Source: [Clostridium] fimetarium
GTDB lineage: Bacteria; Bacillota; Clostridia; Lachnospirales; Lachnospiraceae
Assembly (NCBI RefSeq): GCF_900111235.1
Contig: NZ_FOJI01000008.1
Coordinates: forward strand, 62,001 to 126,000
Length of the DNA: 64,000 nucleotides
Direction: 5' to 3'
The notes beneath the pieces are model-generated. The model had not been told where the DNA came from, ran no database searches, and was given only the letters and a program-made list of their open reading frames with translations. Below, piece after piece: positions 17,485-27,603 of this stretch; the first letter of the stretch is position 1; each line of letters begins with the position of its first letter. The position numbers were made by a program, and so were the translations under genes.

Positions 17485-18507
17485 TTAATTATAATTTTTG
17501 TCTTGTGGTGTATATGCCACAGTTTTAAATGATGGAGTATTTACAACTCCCATAAGGCCTCTAACTACACTTTCAGATGGATTTTCAACAATATTAACAT
17601 TAAGATTCGTCTCTTCTTTAATAAATCTTTCAAGATTGTTAATATTTGACGTACCACCTGTTACATAAATACCTGTATTAATTATATCAGCAGCAAGTTC
17701 TGGCGGTGTTCTTTCCAAAATCATCTTGATAGAATCCATAATTGAATGAAGTGGATCAACAATTGCACTATATATTACATCTGATGATATATCAACGCTT
17801 ACTGGTAACCCAGAAACTACATTACGTCCAAATCCTTTACAAAATATCTCATCAACTTTAACTGCGCTTCCTAATTGTCTCTTCAAGTTTTCTGCAGTTT
17901 TACTTCCAATCACTAGATTATACACTCTCTTAACAGTGCTAATAATACTATCATCTAATCTGTTTCCACCAATCTTGACTGACTTGCTGATTACAATACC
18001 ACCAAGTGATAAAACAGAAATTTCAGTTGTATCAGCTCCAATATTAACGATCATAATACCGCGTGCTTCAGTCACATCAATTCCAGCACCAATTGCATCA
18101 GCTACTGGCTTATCTACAATAAATACATTCTTAGCTCTAATTTTTGAATCAACGATCAATTCATAAAAAGCTCTCTTTTCAACTTCTGTAATATCAGTTG
18201 GTACCGCGATATAAAATTCTGTAGGTCCGTTTAATTTTTTGTTATCATTAATCAACTTAAAGAAACTTGAAAATAAAGTTTGCATATTCTCTATATCCGC
18301 AATCACACCATATTTTACTGGAAATGAAACCTTAATACTATCAGGTGACTTTTCATACATCTCATAAGCTTTATCTCCAACTGCAAATATTTCTTTTTTA
18401 TTTGCAATTGCTATTATATTTTTTTCATTTAAAATTCTGCTTTTTTCCTTTGAAAACATCTTAAAATTACTTGTACCTATATCTACTCCATAAACGTTTT
18501 GTGCCAT
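17485..18507 (-). CDS. mreB: MreB/Mrl family rod shape-determining actin homologue
   Basis: An actin-fold ATPase that guides cell-wall synthesis along the side wall. The phosphate-1 loop VDIGTSNFK, the VIADIENMQ segment, VNIGADTTEISVLSLGG (phosphate 2) and IYVTGGTSNI are visible. It is somewhat divergent from classical MreB, which has DLGTANTLVY. An ATG at 18528 is in frame, but an AAAGGAG site placed inside that extension points to the ATG at 18507 (MAQNVYG). It follows radC by about 20 bases. In Bacillus radC-mreB-mreC-mreD are also contiguous. Confidence 0.9.
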   Translation of the reverse strand: MAQNVYGVDIGTSNFKMFSKEKSRILNEKNIIAIANKKEIFAVGDKAYEMYEKSPDSIKVSFPVKYGVIADIENMQTLFSSFFKLINDNKKLNGPTEFYIAVPTDITEVEKRAFYELIVDSKIRAKNVFIVDKPVADAIGAGIDVTEARGIMIVNIGADTTEISVLSLGGIVISKSVKIGGNRLDDSIISTVKRVYNLVIGSKTAENLKRQLGSAVKVDEIFCKGFGRNVVSGLPVSVDISSDVIYSAIVDPLHSIMDSIKMILERTPPELAADIINTGIYVTGGTSNINNLERFIKEETNLNVNIVENPSESVVRGLMGVVNTPSFKTVAYTPQDKNYN

Positions 18508-18529
18508 AATTAATGGGACTCCTTTCAAA

Positions 18530-19225
18530 TTACATAATACCCTTTTCTCTTAAACTTGTATACTTATTATCTCCAATAATAATGTGGTCTATCAAGCGAA
18601 TCCCTAATATTTCTCCAGATTCCTTAATTCTTTTAGTCACCATCAAATCATTATTGCTTGGTGTAGGATCACCACTTGGATGATTATGCAAAATAATAAT
18701 TGAAACTGCATTATACTTAAATGCTTCTAAAAACACTTCTCTCGGTGTGATTAGTGATGCATTTACAGTTCCAATTGATAATACTGTATCATTAATCAGC
18801 CTGCATTTTGTGTCTAACATTGCAACTATTAGCTGCTCTTTTGAACTATGACGCATTTCCTCCATATAGTAATCAGCAATCGCTGAAGGATTATTAAAAT
18901 TAAGTCTCATATAAGCACTAGATTTTGAAATACGCTTTGAAAGTTCTCCAATACATTGTATTTGAATTGCTTTCACTTTGCCAACGCCTTTAATATTCAT
19001 CAGCTGAGGAATTGATAAGTTCATTAATCCAAAGAATCCTTGATTTTCCTTTGAATAATTCAAAATTGATTTAGAAAGTTGAATTGAATTAATACCTTTT
19101 GTCCCCGTCTTAATAATTACTGCTAACAGTTCAGCATCAGTAAGACTATTAACGCCTTGACCAATACACTTTTCATACGGCCTTAACTCACCCGTTAAAG
19201 ACTTTACTCCTAAAAAATCATTCAT
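18530..19225 (-). CDS. radC: RadC/YsxA family JAB-domain protein
   Basis: The 231-aa protein has an N-terminal helix-hairpin-helix region (LMNIKGVGKVKAIQI, about residues 75-90) and a C-terminal JAB1/MPN metalloprotease-like domain with the zinc motif HNHPSGDPTPSNND (about residues 180-193). Its name comes from an early link to DNA repair that was later disputed; the molecular role is not established. Placed directly upstream of mreB, as in Bacillus. Confidence 0.92.
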   Translation of the reverse strand: MNDFLGVKSLTGELRPYEKCIGQGVNSLTDAELLAVIIKTGTKGINSIQLSKSILNYSKENQGFFGLMNLSIPQLMNIKGVGKVKAIQIQCIGELSKRISKSSAYMRLNFNNPSAIADYYMEEMRHSSKEQLIVAMLDTKCRLINDTVLSIGTVNASLITPREVFLEAFKYNAVSIIILHNHPSGDPTPSNNDLMVTKRIKESGEILGIRLIDHIIIGDNKYTSLREKGIM

Positions 19226-19268
19226 CTGCTCTCCTTTTTTGGGATAAACAGACTTTTCTCAAATACAA

Positions 19269-19532
19269 TTATAAAACTTTATAAATTATAATTGCCAATA
19301 CTACTCCTATCAAACTAGCGATTGTAATCTTTATCTTAAGCGCAAATGTAATAACAATTACACCAAGATCTAATACGACTGGATTATCTTTAATGCCAAA
19401 TTCATTTCCAAATCCCAGCCAGCTAAGAGCTGAAACACTTTTCGTTAATTCAGCAATAAATCCGCCCAGTACAATGCCTGCAAGGAGTAGCAAAAATAAT
19501 GCCCAATTGTTTTTGCTCTTTGTAATAGCCAT
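19269..19532 (-). CDS. DUF4321 family small membrane protein
   Basis: An 87-aa protein with two membrane helices (about residues 10-28 and 62-86) and the LAGIVLGGFIAELTKSVSALSWLGFG segment characteristic of DUF4321 in Clostridia. It is commonly found beside radC-mreB. Function is unknown; a role in the elongation machinery is only suggested by position. The ATG has GGGGGTAATCG upstream, a fair ribosome site. Confidence 0.85.
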   Translation of the reverse strand: MAITKSKNNWALFLLLLAGIVLGGFIAELTKSVSALSWLGFGNEFGIKDNPVVLDLGVIVITFALKIKITIASLIGVVLAIIIYKVL

Positions 19533-19659
19533 TTAAACGATTACCCCCATCATAATTAACATAGTAAAACAACTTGGATTATATCACTTTTTAAAGTCCT
19601 TGTATACCTTTAAATGTTCTATTTTTTCTACATTTTTCTAATAATCCTATTTGAGCACA

Positions 19660-20961
19660 TTAGGAGAAGTCCTTGAATTGACTGGCTTCCATCATTTTTT
19701 GCATACTCATCAAAATTCCATATTTTGCATGATACCAAGTAAGTCCACCTTGAAAGAACACTGTATAGGGTTCTTTTAACGGTCCATCTGCACTCAGTTC
19801 AATGGATGATCCTTGAATAAATGCTCCAGCTGCCATAATTACATCAGAATCATAACCTGGCATTGCCCATGGTTCTGGAGTTACATAACTATCAACTGGT
19901 GCTGCTGCCTGAATACCTTTACAAAAAGCAATTAGTCCTTCTGGTGAATTAAGTTCTACCGCTTGAATAATGTCATGTCTAGATTCAGTACTATTTGGTA
20001 TTACTTTAAACCCTAATGATTCATATACATTTGCGGCAAATATAGCGCCTTTTACTGCACCTGATACAACTGTTGGAGCAAGAAATATTCCTTGATAAAA
20101 TGAGTGGTTCACACCAAGTGAAGCACCAACTTCTTTACCAAGACCAGGTGATGACAAACGAAATGCTGCTTGATTAACATATTCCGTTTTACCTGCAATA
20201 TAGCCTCCACATGGGGCAATTCCCCCACCAGGATTTTTTATCAGTGAACCAACTATCAAGTCAGCTCCCACATCACTTGGTTCAATCGTTTCAACAAATT
20301 CGCCATAACAATTATCCACCATACAAATAACTTGTGGCTTGATTTTTTTAATAAATTCAATTAATTCGCCTATCTGTTTCACTGAAAATGTTGGTCGCGA
20401 AGCGTATCCTTTTGAACGCTGAATCGTAATAAGCTTCGTTTTTTCATTGATTGCATTTTTAATGTTTTCATAATCGAAATCACCATTTTGAAGTAAGTCC
20501 ACTTGCCTATATGAAACTCCATATTCTGCGAGACTTCCCATTGAAGGTCTAATACCGATTATTTCATCCATTGTATCATAGGGTTTTCCTACTGGAGACA
20601 AAAGTTCATCTCCTGGCCTTAAATTCCCAGAAAGAGCAATGTTTAATGCATGCGTTCCACATATAATCTGTGTTCTGACCAGTGCCGCTTCTGTATGAAA
20701 AATATCAGCATATACTTTTTCTAGTGTGTCTCTTCCAGCGTCATTATATCCATAACCAGTGGACGCCTGAAAATGCATCTCACTAACTCTGTTTTTTTGC
20801 ATTGCTAAAATGACTTTCATCTGGTTATATTCTGCAATTAAATCGATCGATTTAAAACGTTCTTCTAAGCCTTTTACGATCTTTTCTCCATACTCATATA
20901 TGCCAGGAGAAATTCCCATCATTTTGTACATTTCTTTTGTAGTTTCGCTTATATCACTCAT
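19660..20961 (-). CDS. methionine gamma-lyase family PLP enzyme (YnbB, 'aluminium resistance protein')
   Basis: A 433-aa fold-type I PLP protein related to cystathionine/methionine gamma-lyases. The PLP lysine is in GSLIKNPGGGIAPCGGY (about residue 245), with VDNCYGEF supplying the cofactor Asp. The family is often annotated as aluminium resistance protein from one clone; real substrate is uncertain. It follows miaA, as ynbB follows miaA-hfq in Bacillus; no hfq gene is present here, and the gap instead holds T-rich repeats. Confidence 0.87.
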   Translation of the reverse strand: MSDISETTKEMYKMMGISPGIYEYGEKIVKGLEERFKSIDLIAEYNQMKVILAMQKNRVSEMHFQASTGYGYNDAGRDTLEKVYADIFHTEAALVRTQIICGTHALNIALSGNLRPGDELLSPVGKPYDTMDEIIGIRPSMGSLAEYGVSYRQVDLLQNGDFDYENIKNAINEKTKLITIQRSKGYASRPTFSVKQIGELIEFIKKIKPQVICMVDNCYGEFVETIEPSDVGADLIVGSLIKNPGGGIAPCGGYIAGKTEYVNQAAFRLSSPGLGKEVGASLGVNHSFYQGIFLAPTVVSGAVKGAIFAANVYESLGFKVIPNSTESRHDIIQAVELNSPEGLIAFCKGIQAAAPVDSYVTPEPWAMPGYDSDVIMAAGAFIQGSSIELSADGPLKEPYTVFFQGGLTWYHAKYGILMSMQKMMEASQFKDFS

Positions 20962-20989
20962 TATATACTTATATGCTCCTTAAATCTTA

Positions 20990-21130
20990 TCTTATTTTTT
21001 CTATTAAATTGTTTGCTTTTGACTTATTTTCTTTTACTATTTTATATTTTCTTTTACTATTTTGTTTTTCTATTATTATTTTGTTTTTCTATTATTATTT
21101 GTATTTCATACTCTTTTTCATATTTCCAAC
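20990..21130. repeat. T-rich degenerate tandem repeats between miaA and the PLP enzyme gene
   Basis: Near-repeats such as TTTTCTTTTACTATTTT and TTTTTCTATTATTATTTTG each occur twice. The plus-strand frame here encodes only Phe/Leu/Tyr-rich low-complexity sequence with no ribosome site, so I treat it as non-coding. In Bacillus hfq occupies this position. Confidence 0.6.
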
Positions 21131-21162
21131 ATATTATTTTCTATTGACATCTTTTAAATTAT

Positions 21163-22116
21163 TTAATTAGCAAAAATATTCTTTTCAGTTATGATATCAA
21201 GCATTTTCTCTAGCATTTCATCGCAATCATTATTATATTTAGAATAATCCATCCATACTACATCTGGTTCCCTTTTGAACCATGTTAGCTGTCTTTTAGC
21301 AAAATGCCTTGTATCCCGCTTCAAAATATAGATTGCTTCTTCTAATTCTATATTTCCGTCTAGATAATCTAATAACTCTTTGTAACCTAATCCTTGCATT
21401 GACACCATTTCCTTTGTGCAGCCAATATCTTTTAACTTCTTAACTTCGTCAATCAGTCCCTTTTCTATCATTGTATCAATTCTTTTGTTTATCCTATCAT
21501 ACAAAATATCTCTGTTGTTATTTAATACAAAATAAATAAAATTATAGGTTGATTGCTTTTGCATTTGTTCTTCATTATGCTTTGAGATTTGCTCTCCGGT
21601 TTGATGAAAATACTCGAGTGCCCGAATAACACGTTTCATGTTATTGGCATGAATATTTTCGGCAGATTTTTCATCAACTGTTTTCAGTATCTCATGTAGA
21701 TATTGGGCACCATTTTCCGTCCCTATTTTTTCAAGTTCATGTCTATATCCGTCATCATTTTCGTTTTCTGTAAAATCAATATCATATAGAATAGCCTGGA
21801 TATAGAATCCAGTACCACCTACAATGATTGGAATGTGATTACGACTATATATTTGTTCAATTGCTTTGTCTGCCATTTCTTTAAATTTGACCACATTAAA
21901 TTCTTCATTTGGCTCAAGTTCATCTACTAAGAAATGTGTAACTCCATCCATCTCTTCTGGCATGATTTTAGCAGTACCAATATCCATATGCTTATATATC
22001 TGCATAGAATCAGCACTTATAATCTCTCCACCAATCGCCTTAGCCAATTTGATGGATAATTCTGTTTTTCCTACTGCCGTTGGGCCTGTGAGGATTATTA
22101 ATGGTTTTTTATTCAT
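21163..22116 (-). CDS. miaA: tRNA dimethylallyltransferase
   Basis: MiaA adds the isopentenyl group to A37 of tRNAs reading UNN codons; MiaB, also in this window, later methylthiolates it. The 317-aa chain starts with the P-loop LTGPTAVGKTELS (residues 9-21) and has SADSMQIYKHMDIGTAK, VGGTGFYIQA and the C-terminal KRDTRHFAKRQLTWFKREPDV segments. It lies 9 bases downstream of mutL, the usual mutS-mutL-miaA order. Confidence 0.96.
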   Translation of the reverse strand: MNKKPLIILTGPTAVGKTELSIKLAKAIGGEIISADSMQIYKHMDIGTAKIMPEEMDGVTHFLVDELEPNEEFNVVKFKEMADKAIEQIYSRNHIPIIVGGTGFYIQAILYDIDFTENENDDGYRHELEKIGTENGAQYLHEILKTVDEKSAENIHANNMKRVIRALEYFHQTGEQISKHNEEQMQKQSTYNFIYFVLNNNRDILYDRINKRIDTMIEKGLIDEVKKLKDIGCTKEMVSMQGLGYKELLDYLDGNIELEEAIYILKRDTRHFAKRQLTWFKREPDVVWMDYSKYNNDCDEMLEKMLDIITEKNIFAN

Positions 22117-22125
22117 AATGATTAC

Positions 22126-24318
22126 CTAAACAATTCTTTTAAATTTCTTTTCTATTTCATACTTTGTCATAGAGATTAATGTTGGCCGTCCATGTGGGCA
22201 ATTATATGGATTATCAGCTTCTAACAATTCATCTATCAAGGCTTTGGCCTCTAACGCAGATAATTTACTATTGCCTTTTACCGCTGCCTTGCAAGACATT
22301 GATGCAACTTTTTCAATAATTGCATCTGGGTTACGCGTGAGATTCTCATCAACTAAGCCATCAAGTATCTCAATTAGCAATCCTTTATCATCAATTGTTG
22401 GTAAATTTGCTGGTATTCCAATGACCTTGTACTCTTTGCCACCAAATGACTCAATCTCATATCCAAGTTTTACAAATATTTCTATGTGTTCATTCAGGAG
22501 CTGTTCTTCCCTCATGTTAAGACTCAATATAATTGGTGGATTAAGCATCTGTGAATCCATTTGCTTATCCTTTAATAAATTCATTGTTTTCTCAAATAAA
22601 ATCTTTTCGTGGGCAGCATGCTGATCCATAATAAATAACTTGTCTTCAAATTCAATTAGCCAGTAAGTATCAAATAACTGTCCTACCACTTTAATTCGAT
22701 TCCTATTTTGCTTATCTAACAATAAATCATCTGGAAATAGTTGAATCTGCTCTGATTTCTTTCCATAGTCGGATGCAATATTATCTTCCTTTAAAAGTTC
22801 CTCTGACCGTCTAATTTCAAACGGTTCTGGTAAGCGTTCCATTGGTTTTCTAGCAACTTCAATAATAGAATTATTCTCAGGCTTTATTTCAGTATTATTT
22901 ATTTCAATACTATTTATTTGCGAATCACAAGTATTATAGGAATCCGGTTCTGATTGCACATATGAATTACACACTGGTTTATTACATGATTTGTTTTGAG
23001 TCTTTCTATCTACATTTAAAGTATCTGTACTTGATCCATCTGTATCTGAACCTGTTGGATCCGAGAAATTTGTATTTAAACCTGTTGGATTTGAACCAAT
23101 TGTATTCGAAGCAGTTGTATTTGAACCATTTACACTAGAAATATTTGTATTTGAAATCATCGCATTTGAATCAGCTGTATTCGAAGCAGTTGTATTTGAA
23201 CCATTTACACTAGAAATATTTGTATTTGAAATCATCGCATTTGAATCAGCTAAATTAGAAACAGTAGCTTCATTTGAATTTATAATAAAATCGGATCTCT
23301 TACTATTTTTAAATTCTACATTCGGTATTAATTCACGATTTGTAAGAGCTTTCCTTACTGCATTCAAAACAAACTCATATACGAATTCATTGTGTGAAAA
23401 TCTCAGTTCCATCTTAGTGGGATGGACATTGACATCAATTATTTCGGGATTGATTTTAAAATGCATCGCTGTAAATGGATATTTATGCATCATTATGAAG
23501 CCTTTGTAAGCCTCTTCTATAGCTCTGGAAATAACACTGCTCTTAATATATCTACCATTAATATAATAATTTTCATAACTTCTATTACCTCTAGAAATCA
23601 CAGGTTTTCCAATAAAGCCTTCTATCTCTATATCCTGAGTCTTATCTTTAACATTCAGTAAATTCGCTGAGATTTCTCTGCCATATACATGATAAATAAT
23701 GTCTCTTAAGTTAGTATTACCTGAAGTATGGAGTTTGTTCTGATTATTATTAATAAATCTAAAAGATACATCTGGATGTGACAAAGCCAGATGTTCGATG
23801 AGCGAGTCAATATAGCCAGCTTCTGTAGAAGCAGATTTCAAAAACTTTCTTCTTACAGGTGTATTATAGAATAGGTTTCTCACAATAAATGTTGTGCCTT
23901 CTGGTGCACCGACTTCTTCCAGACTTATTTCTTTTCCACCTTCAATTACATATCTTGATCCTGAAAATGATTCCTTTGTTTTCGTTATCAATTCCACCTG
24001 TGCAACTGCAGCAATACTTGAAAGCGCTTCCCCTCTAAATCCTAAGGAAGAAACTACTGCCAAATCCTCAATTGATTTGATTTTACTTGTACAATGGCGT
24101 AAAAATGCAAGTTGGAGTTCTTTGGATTGAATGCCACAACCATTATCCGTAATTCTTACAAACGAAATACCACCGTCTTTAATCTCAACAGTAACTGCCG
24201 TTGCCTTCGCATCAATCGCATTTTCTATCAATTCCTTTACAATTGAAGCCGGCCGTTCAATCACTTCTCCAGCTGCAATTTGATTAATCGTATCTTGATC
24301 CAACACCTGAATCCCCAT
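22126..24318 (-). CDS. mutL: DNA mismatch repair protein MutL (endonuclease type)
   Basis: The 730-aa protein has an N-terminal GHKL ATPase (ELIENAIDAKA, DNGCGI, GFRGEALSSI, residues about 30-110) and a C-terminal dimerisation/endonuclease domain. The latter contains DQHAAHEKILFE (about residue 564), which fits the DQHAx2Ex4E metal nuclease motif, and CPHGRP near the end. So it is a nicking-type MutL, as in Bacillus. The linker (about residues 350-440) holds a Ser/Asn/Thr pentapeptide repeat that makes the protein longer than the usual 600-650 aa. Ribosome site is AAGGAGGAG. Confidence 0.96.
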   Translation of the reverse strand: MGIQVLDQDTINQIAAGEVIERPASIVKELIENAIDAKATAVTVEIKDGGISFVRITDNGCGIQSKELQLAFLRHCTSKIKSIEDLAVVSSLGFRGEALSSIAAVAQVELITKTKESFSGSRYVIEGGKEISLEEVGAPEGTTFIVRNLFYNTPVRRKFLKSASTEAGYIDSLIEHLALSHPDVSFRFINNNQNKLHTSGNTNLRDIIYHVYGREISANLLNVKDKTQDIEIEGFIGKPVISRGNRSYENYYINGRYIKSSVISRAIEEAYKGFIMMHKYPFTAMHFKINPEIIDVNVHPTKMELRFSHNEFVYEFVLNAVRKALTNRELIPNVEFKNSKRSDFIINSNEATVSNLADSNAMISNTNISSVNGSNTTASNTADSNAMISNTNISSVNGSNTTASNTIGSNPTGLNTNFSDPTGSDTDGSSTDTLNVDRKTQNKSCNKPVCNSYVQSEPDSYNTCDSQINSIEINNTEIKPENNSIIEVARKPMERLPEPFEIRRSEELLKEDNIASDYGKKSEQIQLFPDDLLLDKQNRNRIKVVGQLFDTYWLIEFEDKLFIMDQHAAHEKILFEKTMNLLKDKQMDSQMLNPPIILSLNMREEQLLNEHIEIFVKLGYEIESFGGKEYKVIGIPANLPTIDDKGLLIEILDGLVDENLTRNPDAIIEKVASMSCKAAVKGNSKLSALEAKALIDELLEADNPYNCPHGRPTLISMTKYEIEKKFKRIV
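23020..23259 (-). repeat. 15-bp tandem repeat coding a pentapeptide repeat in the MutL linker
   Basis: About 16 units of five residues follow each other: SNLAD, SNAMI, SNTNI, SSVNG, SNTTA, SNTAD and so on to SDPTG, SDTDG, SSTDT. Within this is a nested 75-bp exact or near-exact duplication (the SNAMI to SNTAD block). Units keep the reading frame. Confidence 0.85.
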
Positions 24319-24339
24319 TCTACTCCTCCTTCCAAAGCT

Positions 24340-24500
24340 ATTATTTCGTCATTAATTTTATCTTATCGCTTTTTAAGTAAATACATTTATCTCTTTATCT
24401 TCTTAACTTTTAGATTTTTACTTTTACTGTTTTTATTTCGTTTTTTTTTTCGTTTTTTGCTTTTCTATCTTTTCGCCATTTCGTAATTTTGCCTTTTCTT
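24340..24500. repeat. T-rich low-complexity stretch upstream of mutL
   Basis: Runs such as TTTTTACTTTTACTG and TTTCGTTTTTTTTTTCG dominate. No gene is seen in 24319-24576. The stretch lies on the mutL side of inverted-repeat element IR1. Confidence 0.5.
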
Positions 24501-24576
24501 TTATCTCCAACATTAAGTCATAACTACTTAAGCGTGTGTTTCACGAACCGTTCTTTATCCCTTGGAAACGTAGCCA

Positions 24577-24755
24577 GTGAATATTAATTTATAATTATGC
24601 TTTCCCGCAGACCGTCTGAAAGCAGCGTTAATGTTATGTCAAGCCTCAGATAAAAAATGAGCGCAAGCGAGTCTTTTTATCATCCTTGAGGCTTGTAAAG
24701 AACATGCTGCTTGAAGGAAAGGCAAGGAAAAGCATAATTATAAATTAATATTCAC
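24577..24755. repeat. long inverted-repeat element IR1 (179 bp)
   Basis: The terminal arms (24577-24605 and 24727-24755) begin GTGAATATTAATT and end AATTAATATTCAC and are almost perfectly complementary. Inside are conserved loop strands ACCGTCTGA and TGAAGGAAAGGCAAG, the helix AAGCAGC/GCTGCTT, a second helix, and a long apical hairpin tipped by GAGCGCAAGCGAG. It lies 55 bases after the mutS stop. The same family recurs at 29526, 61978 and 62168. Confidence 0.85.
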
Positions 24756-24810
24756 TCACCACCTCCAACGCACTCCCTAAAACTCACACCCTAAGTAGTT
24801 CTATCCCAAC

Positions 24811-27459
24811 TCACCAGCGATTCTTAATCTTGTTTTGCATCTTATATAGCATATTAATCGCATCAATCGGAGTCATATTCCCAATATTTGTTTCCTTCAA
24901 CTCCATAATAATATCATCATTATTCACTGTATCAAACAAAGTCATCTGCTTCACTTCAAGATCATTTATATGGTTTGTATAAGTCTTATCTAATTTTTTT
25001 GAATATTGTGCAATATTTTTCGCATTTTGTAATATGTCAGCATCACTCAAGTCTTTGACAAGAACTTTCGCACGTTCAATTACTGAATCGGGCACCCCGG
25101 CTAACTTAGCAACCTGAATACCATAGCTCTTATCAGCACCGCCCGCGATAATTTTACGTAAGAACACAATATCATCACCTTGTTCTTTAACCGCTATACA
25201 GTAGTTATTTACACCATCAATTGTGCCTTCTAGTTCAGTAAGTTCATGATAATGAGTTGCAAACAACGTCTTTGCCCCTAAAAGTCTAGTATTACTAATA
25301 TGTTCTACTACTGCCCAAGCAATACTAAGTCCATCAAACGTACTTGTTCCACGTCCTATTTCATCTAGGATTAAAAGGCTCTTACTTGTAGCATTTCTTA
25401 AAATATTAGCAACTTCTGTCATTTCTACCATAAATGTACTTTGACCTGATGCCAAATCATCGGATGCGCCTACTCTAGTAAATATCCTGTCAACGATTCC
25501 AATATTAGCAGATGTAGCCGGAACGTATGAACCGATTTGCGCCATAAGCACAATCAACGCAGTTTGTCTCATATAGGTTGATTTACCAGCCATATTCGGT
25601 CCTGTAATAATAGAAATTCTTTTGTTACTGTTGTCTAAATATGTATCATTTGCAACAAACATATCATTTGTAATCATCTTCTCTACTACCGGATGACGTC
25701 CATTTTTTATTTCAATGATACCTTTTTCATTGATTTTGGGCTTAATATAATTATTTCGTTCAGCAACCAACGCCAATGAAGCATATACATCAATTTTCGC
25801 AATGGCTTTGGCTGTATTTTGTATACGTAAAACTTCACTTGCGATTATATCCCTTACATTAACGAATAAATTGTATTCCAATGAGAATAATTTATCCTCC
25901 GCCCCTAAGATAATATCTTCTAGATTCTTCAATTCATCAGTCGTATATCTTTCAGCGTTACTAAGTGTTTGTTTTCTAATATATTCCGCTGGTACTAACC
26001 CTTTATATGAATTTGTAACTTCCAAATAATAACCAAATACCTTGTTATATTTAATCTTAAGGCCTTTAATTCCTGTTTTCTCTCGCTCCCTCGATTCAAG
26101 CTCAGCCAGCCAGTTTTTGCCTTCCGTCTTTGCTTTTCTTAATCGATCAGCATCCTCATGAAATCCGTCTTTGATGATACCACCTTCTCTTATTAAGATG
26201 GAAGGCTCGTCCACGATTGCATCATCAATCAACTTGTACAAATCCTGTAAATCATCGAGTTGTTCAAATGTTGATTCGATCAATTCACTTTTAAAGGACT
26301 TCAGAAGACCTTTAATATATGGCAACATTTCCAGCGAACTTTTAAATGCGATCAAATCTCTTGGGTTCGCTGATTTACAGCTAATTTTACTCATTAGGCG
26401 CTCTAAATCATAGATTGGATTTAAATACTCTCGTATTTCTTCTCTTGTGATCACTTCATTATTAAATTCTTCAATTACGGTTTGCCTTTTAAGTATCTCT
26501 TCTTTATCAATCAATGGTTGTTCAATCATACTTCGTAATTTTCTGGCACCCATTGCTGTTTTTGTTTTATCAAGTACCCACAGAAGGGAACCTTTTTTTT
26601 GTTTTTCACGCATTGTCTCCACTAATTCAAGATTTCTTCTTGAAGAACTATCAATTAACATATATTTACCTGTTGTATAAGGCAACAATGAAGTCAAATG
26701 TGATAATGAATTCTTTTGGGTTTGATACAGGTACTGCAAAAGCGCACCTGCCGCAATTACTCCCGTAGTATAATCTTTAAGGCCAAGTCCATCAAGACTT
26801 GTAATATGAAAATGCGCTTTTAACTTGTTAAGACACATCTCATCATCAAAATACCAGGAATCCAGTGATGACATTGATATTCCTAGCTTTTCATTTACTT
26901 GCTCAAGATTAATTCCACTCATATTAAAATACTCATTACAAATTATTTCCGAAGGAACAAATTTATTAATCTCATCAATAAGCGCACTTCCAGATTCCAC
27001 TTCAGTAACAAAATAATCCCCTGTTGAAAAATCTGCAATCGAAAGACCAATAACATCGCCCAAATACACAATACTCATAAGATAATTATTTTTACCTGAA
27101 TCAAGTGCTTGCATATTAAGATTTGTACCAGGCGTAACAACCCTTACCACTTCTCTTTTCACAAGACCTTTTGCTTGTTTTGGATCTTCTACCTGTTCAC
27201 ATATAGCAACTTTATAGCCTTTACTAACTAATTTGTTCAAATATCCATCTATGGCATGATAAGGAATCCCGCACATAGGCGCGCGCTCTTCCTGGCCGCA
27301 ATCTTTTCCAGTTAATGTGATTTCAAGTTCCCTTGAGGCTGTGATTGCATCCTCAAAAAACATCTCGTAAAAATCACCTAATCTATAAAATAGTATGCAA
27401 TCCTTATATTCCTCTTTTGTTTCGATATATTTCTGCATCATTGGTGTGAATTGTGCCAC
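24811..27459 (-). CDS. mutS: DNA mismatch repair protein MutS
   Basis: The 882-aa mismatch sensor has the N-terminal mismatch-binding domain with LFYRLGDFYEMFFEDA (Phe-x-Glu wedge, about residues 24-40), the lever and clamp domains, and the ATPase with ITGPNMAGKSTYMRQ (about residue 620), DEIGRGTSTFDGLS and ATHYHEL. It starts with GTG after GAGAGGACAAAATT. It lies upstream of mutL, with element IR1 between them. The start is preceded by a hairpin at 27481-27519. Confidence 0.97.
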   Translation of the reverse strand: MAQFTPMMQKYIETKEEYKDCILFYRLGDFYEMFFEDAITASRELEITLTGKDCGQEERAPMCGIPYHAIDGYLNKLVSKGYKVAICEQVEDPKQAKGLVKREVVRVVTPGTNLNMQALDSGKNNYLMSIVYLGDVIGLSIADFSTGDYFVTEVESGSALIDEINKFVPSEIICNEYFNMSGINLEQVNEKLGISMSSLDSWYFDDEMCLNKLKAHFHITSLDGLGLKDYTTGVIAAGALLQYLYQTQKNSLSHLTSLLPYTTGKYMLIDSSSRRNLELVETMREKQKKGSLLWVLDKTKTAMGARKLRSMIEQPLIDKEEILKRQTVIEEFNNEVITREEIREYLNPIYDLERLMSKISCKSANPRDLIAFKSSLEMLPYIKGLLKSFKSELIESTFEQLDDLQDLYKLIDDAIVDEPSILIREGGIIKDGFHEDADRLRKAKTEGKNWLAELESREREKTGIKGLKIKYNKVFGYYLEVTNSYKGLVPAEYIRKQTLSNAERYTTDELKNLEDIILGAEDKLFSLEYNLFVNVRDIIASEVLRIQNTAKAIAKIDVYASLALVAERNNYIKPKINEKGIIEIKNGRHPVVEKMITNDMFVANDTYLDNSNKRISIITGPNMAGKSTYMRQTALIVLMAQIGSYVPATSANIGIVDRIFTRVGASDDLASGQSTFMVEMTEVANILRNATSKSLLILDEIGRGTSTFDGLSIAWAVVEHISNTRLLGAKTLFATHYHELTELEGTIDGVNNYCIAVKEQGDDIVFLRKIIAGGADKSYGIQVAKLAGVPDSVIERAKVLVKDLSDADILQNAKNIAQYSKKLDKTYTNHINDLEVKQMTLFDTVNNDDIIMELKETNIGNMTPIDAINMLYKMQNKIKNRW

Positions 27460-27480
27460 AATTTTGTCCTCTCAATCTAA

Positions 27481-27519
27481 AATAACTTTGCTTGTTTTAT
27501 GCTCACAAACAAAGTTATT
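27481..27519 (-). terminator. hairpin between sulP and mutS, probable terminator
   Basis: AATAACTTTG pairs with CAAAGTTATT and extends through AAACAAGC-type sequence; four T residues follow on the minus strand. It lies 85 bases after the sulP stop and 22 bases before the mutS start, so it could end sulP transcripts or shape the mutS leader. Confidence 0.5.
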
Positions 27520-27603
27520 ATATCATTTTATAATTGTAAAGAAAAGTAAAAAAGCCATTTTACTTATTATATATCAACATAAAGCAACAAATTACTTCGT
27601 TGT

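Noticed and set aside
20973-21170. plus-strand frame rich in Phe, Leu and Tyr
   Set aside because: It comes from T-rich low-complexity DNA; no ribosome site.
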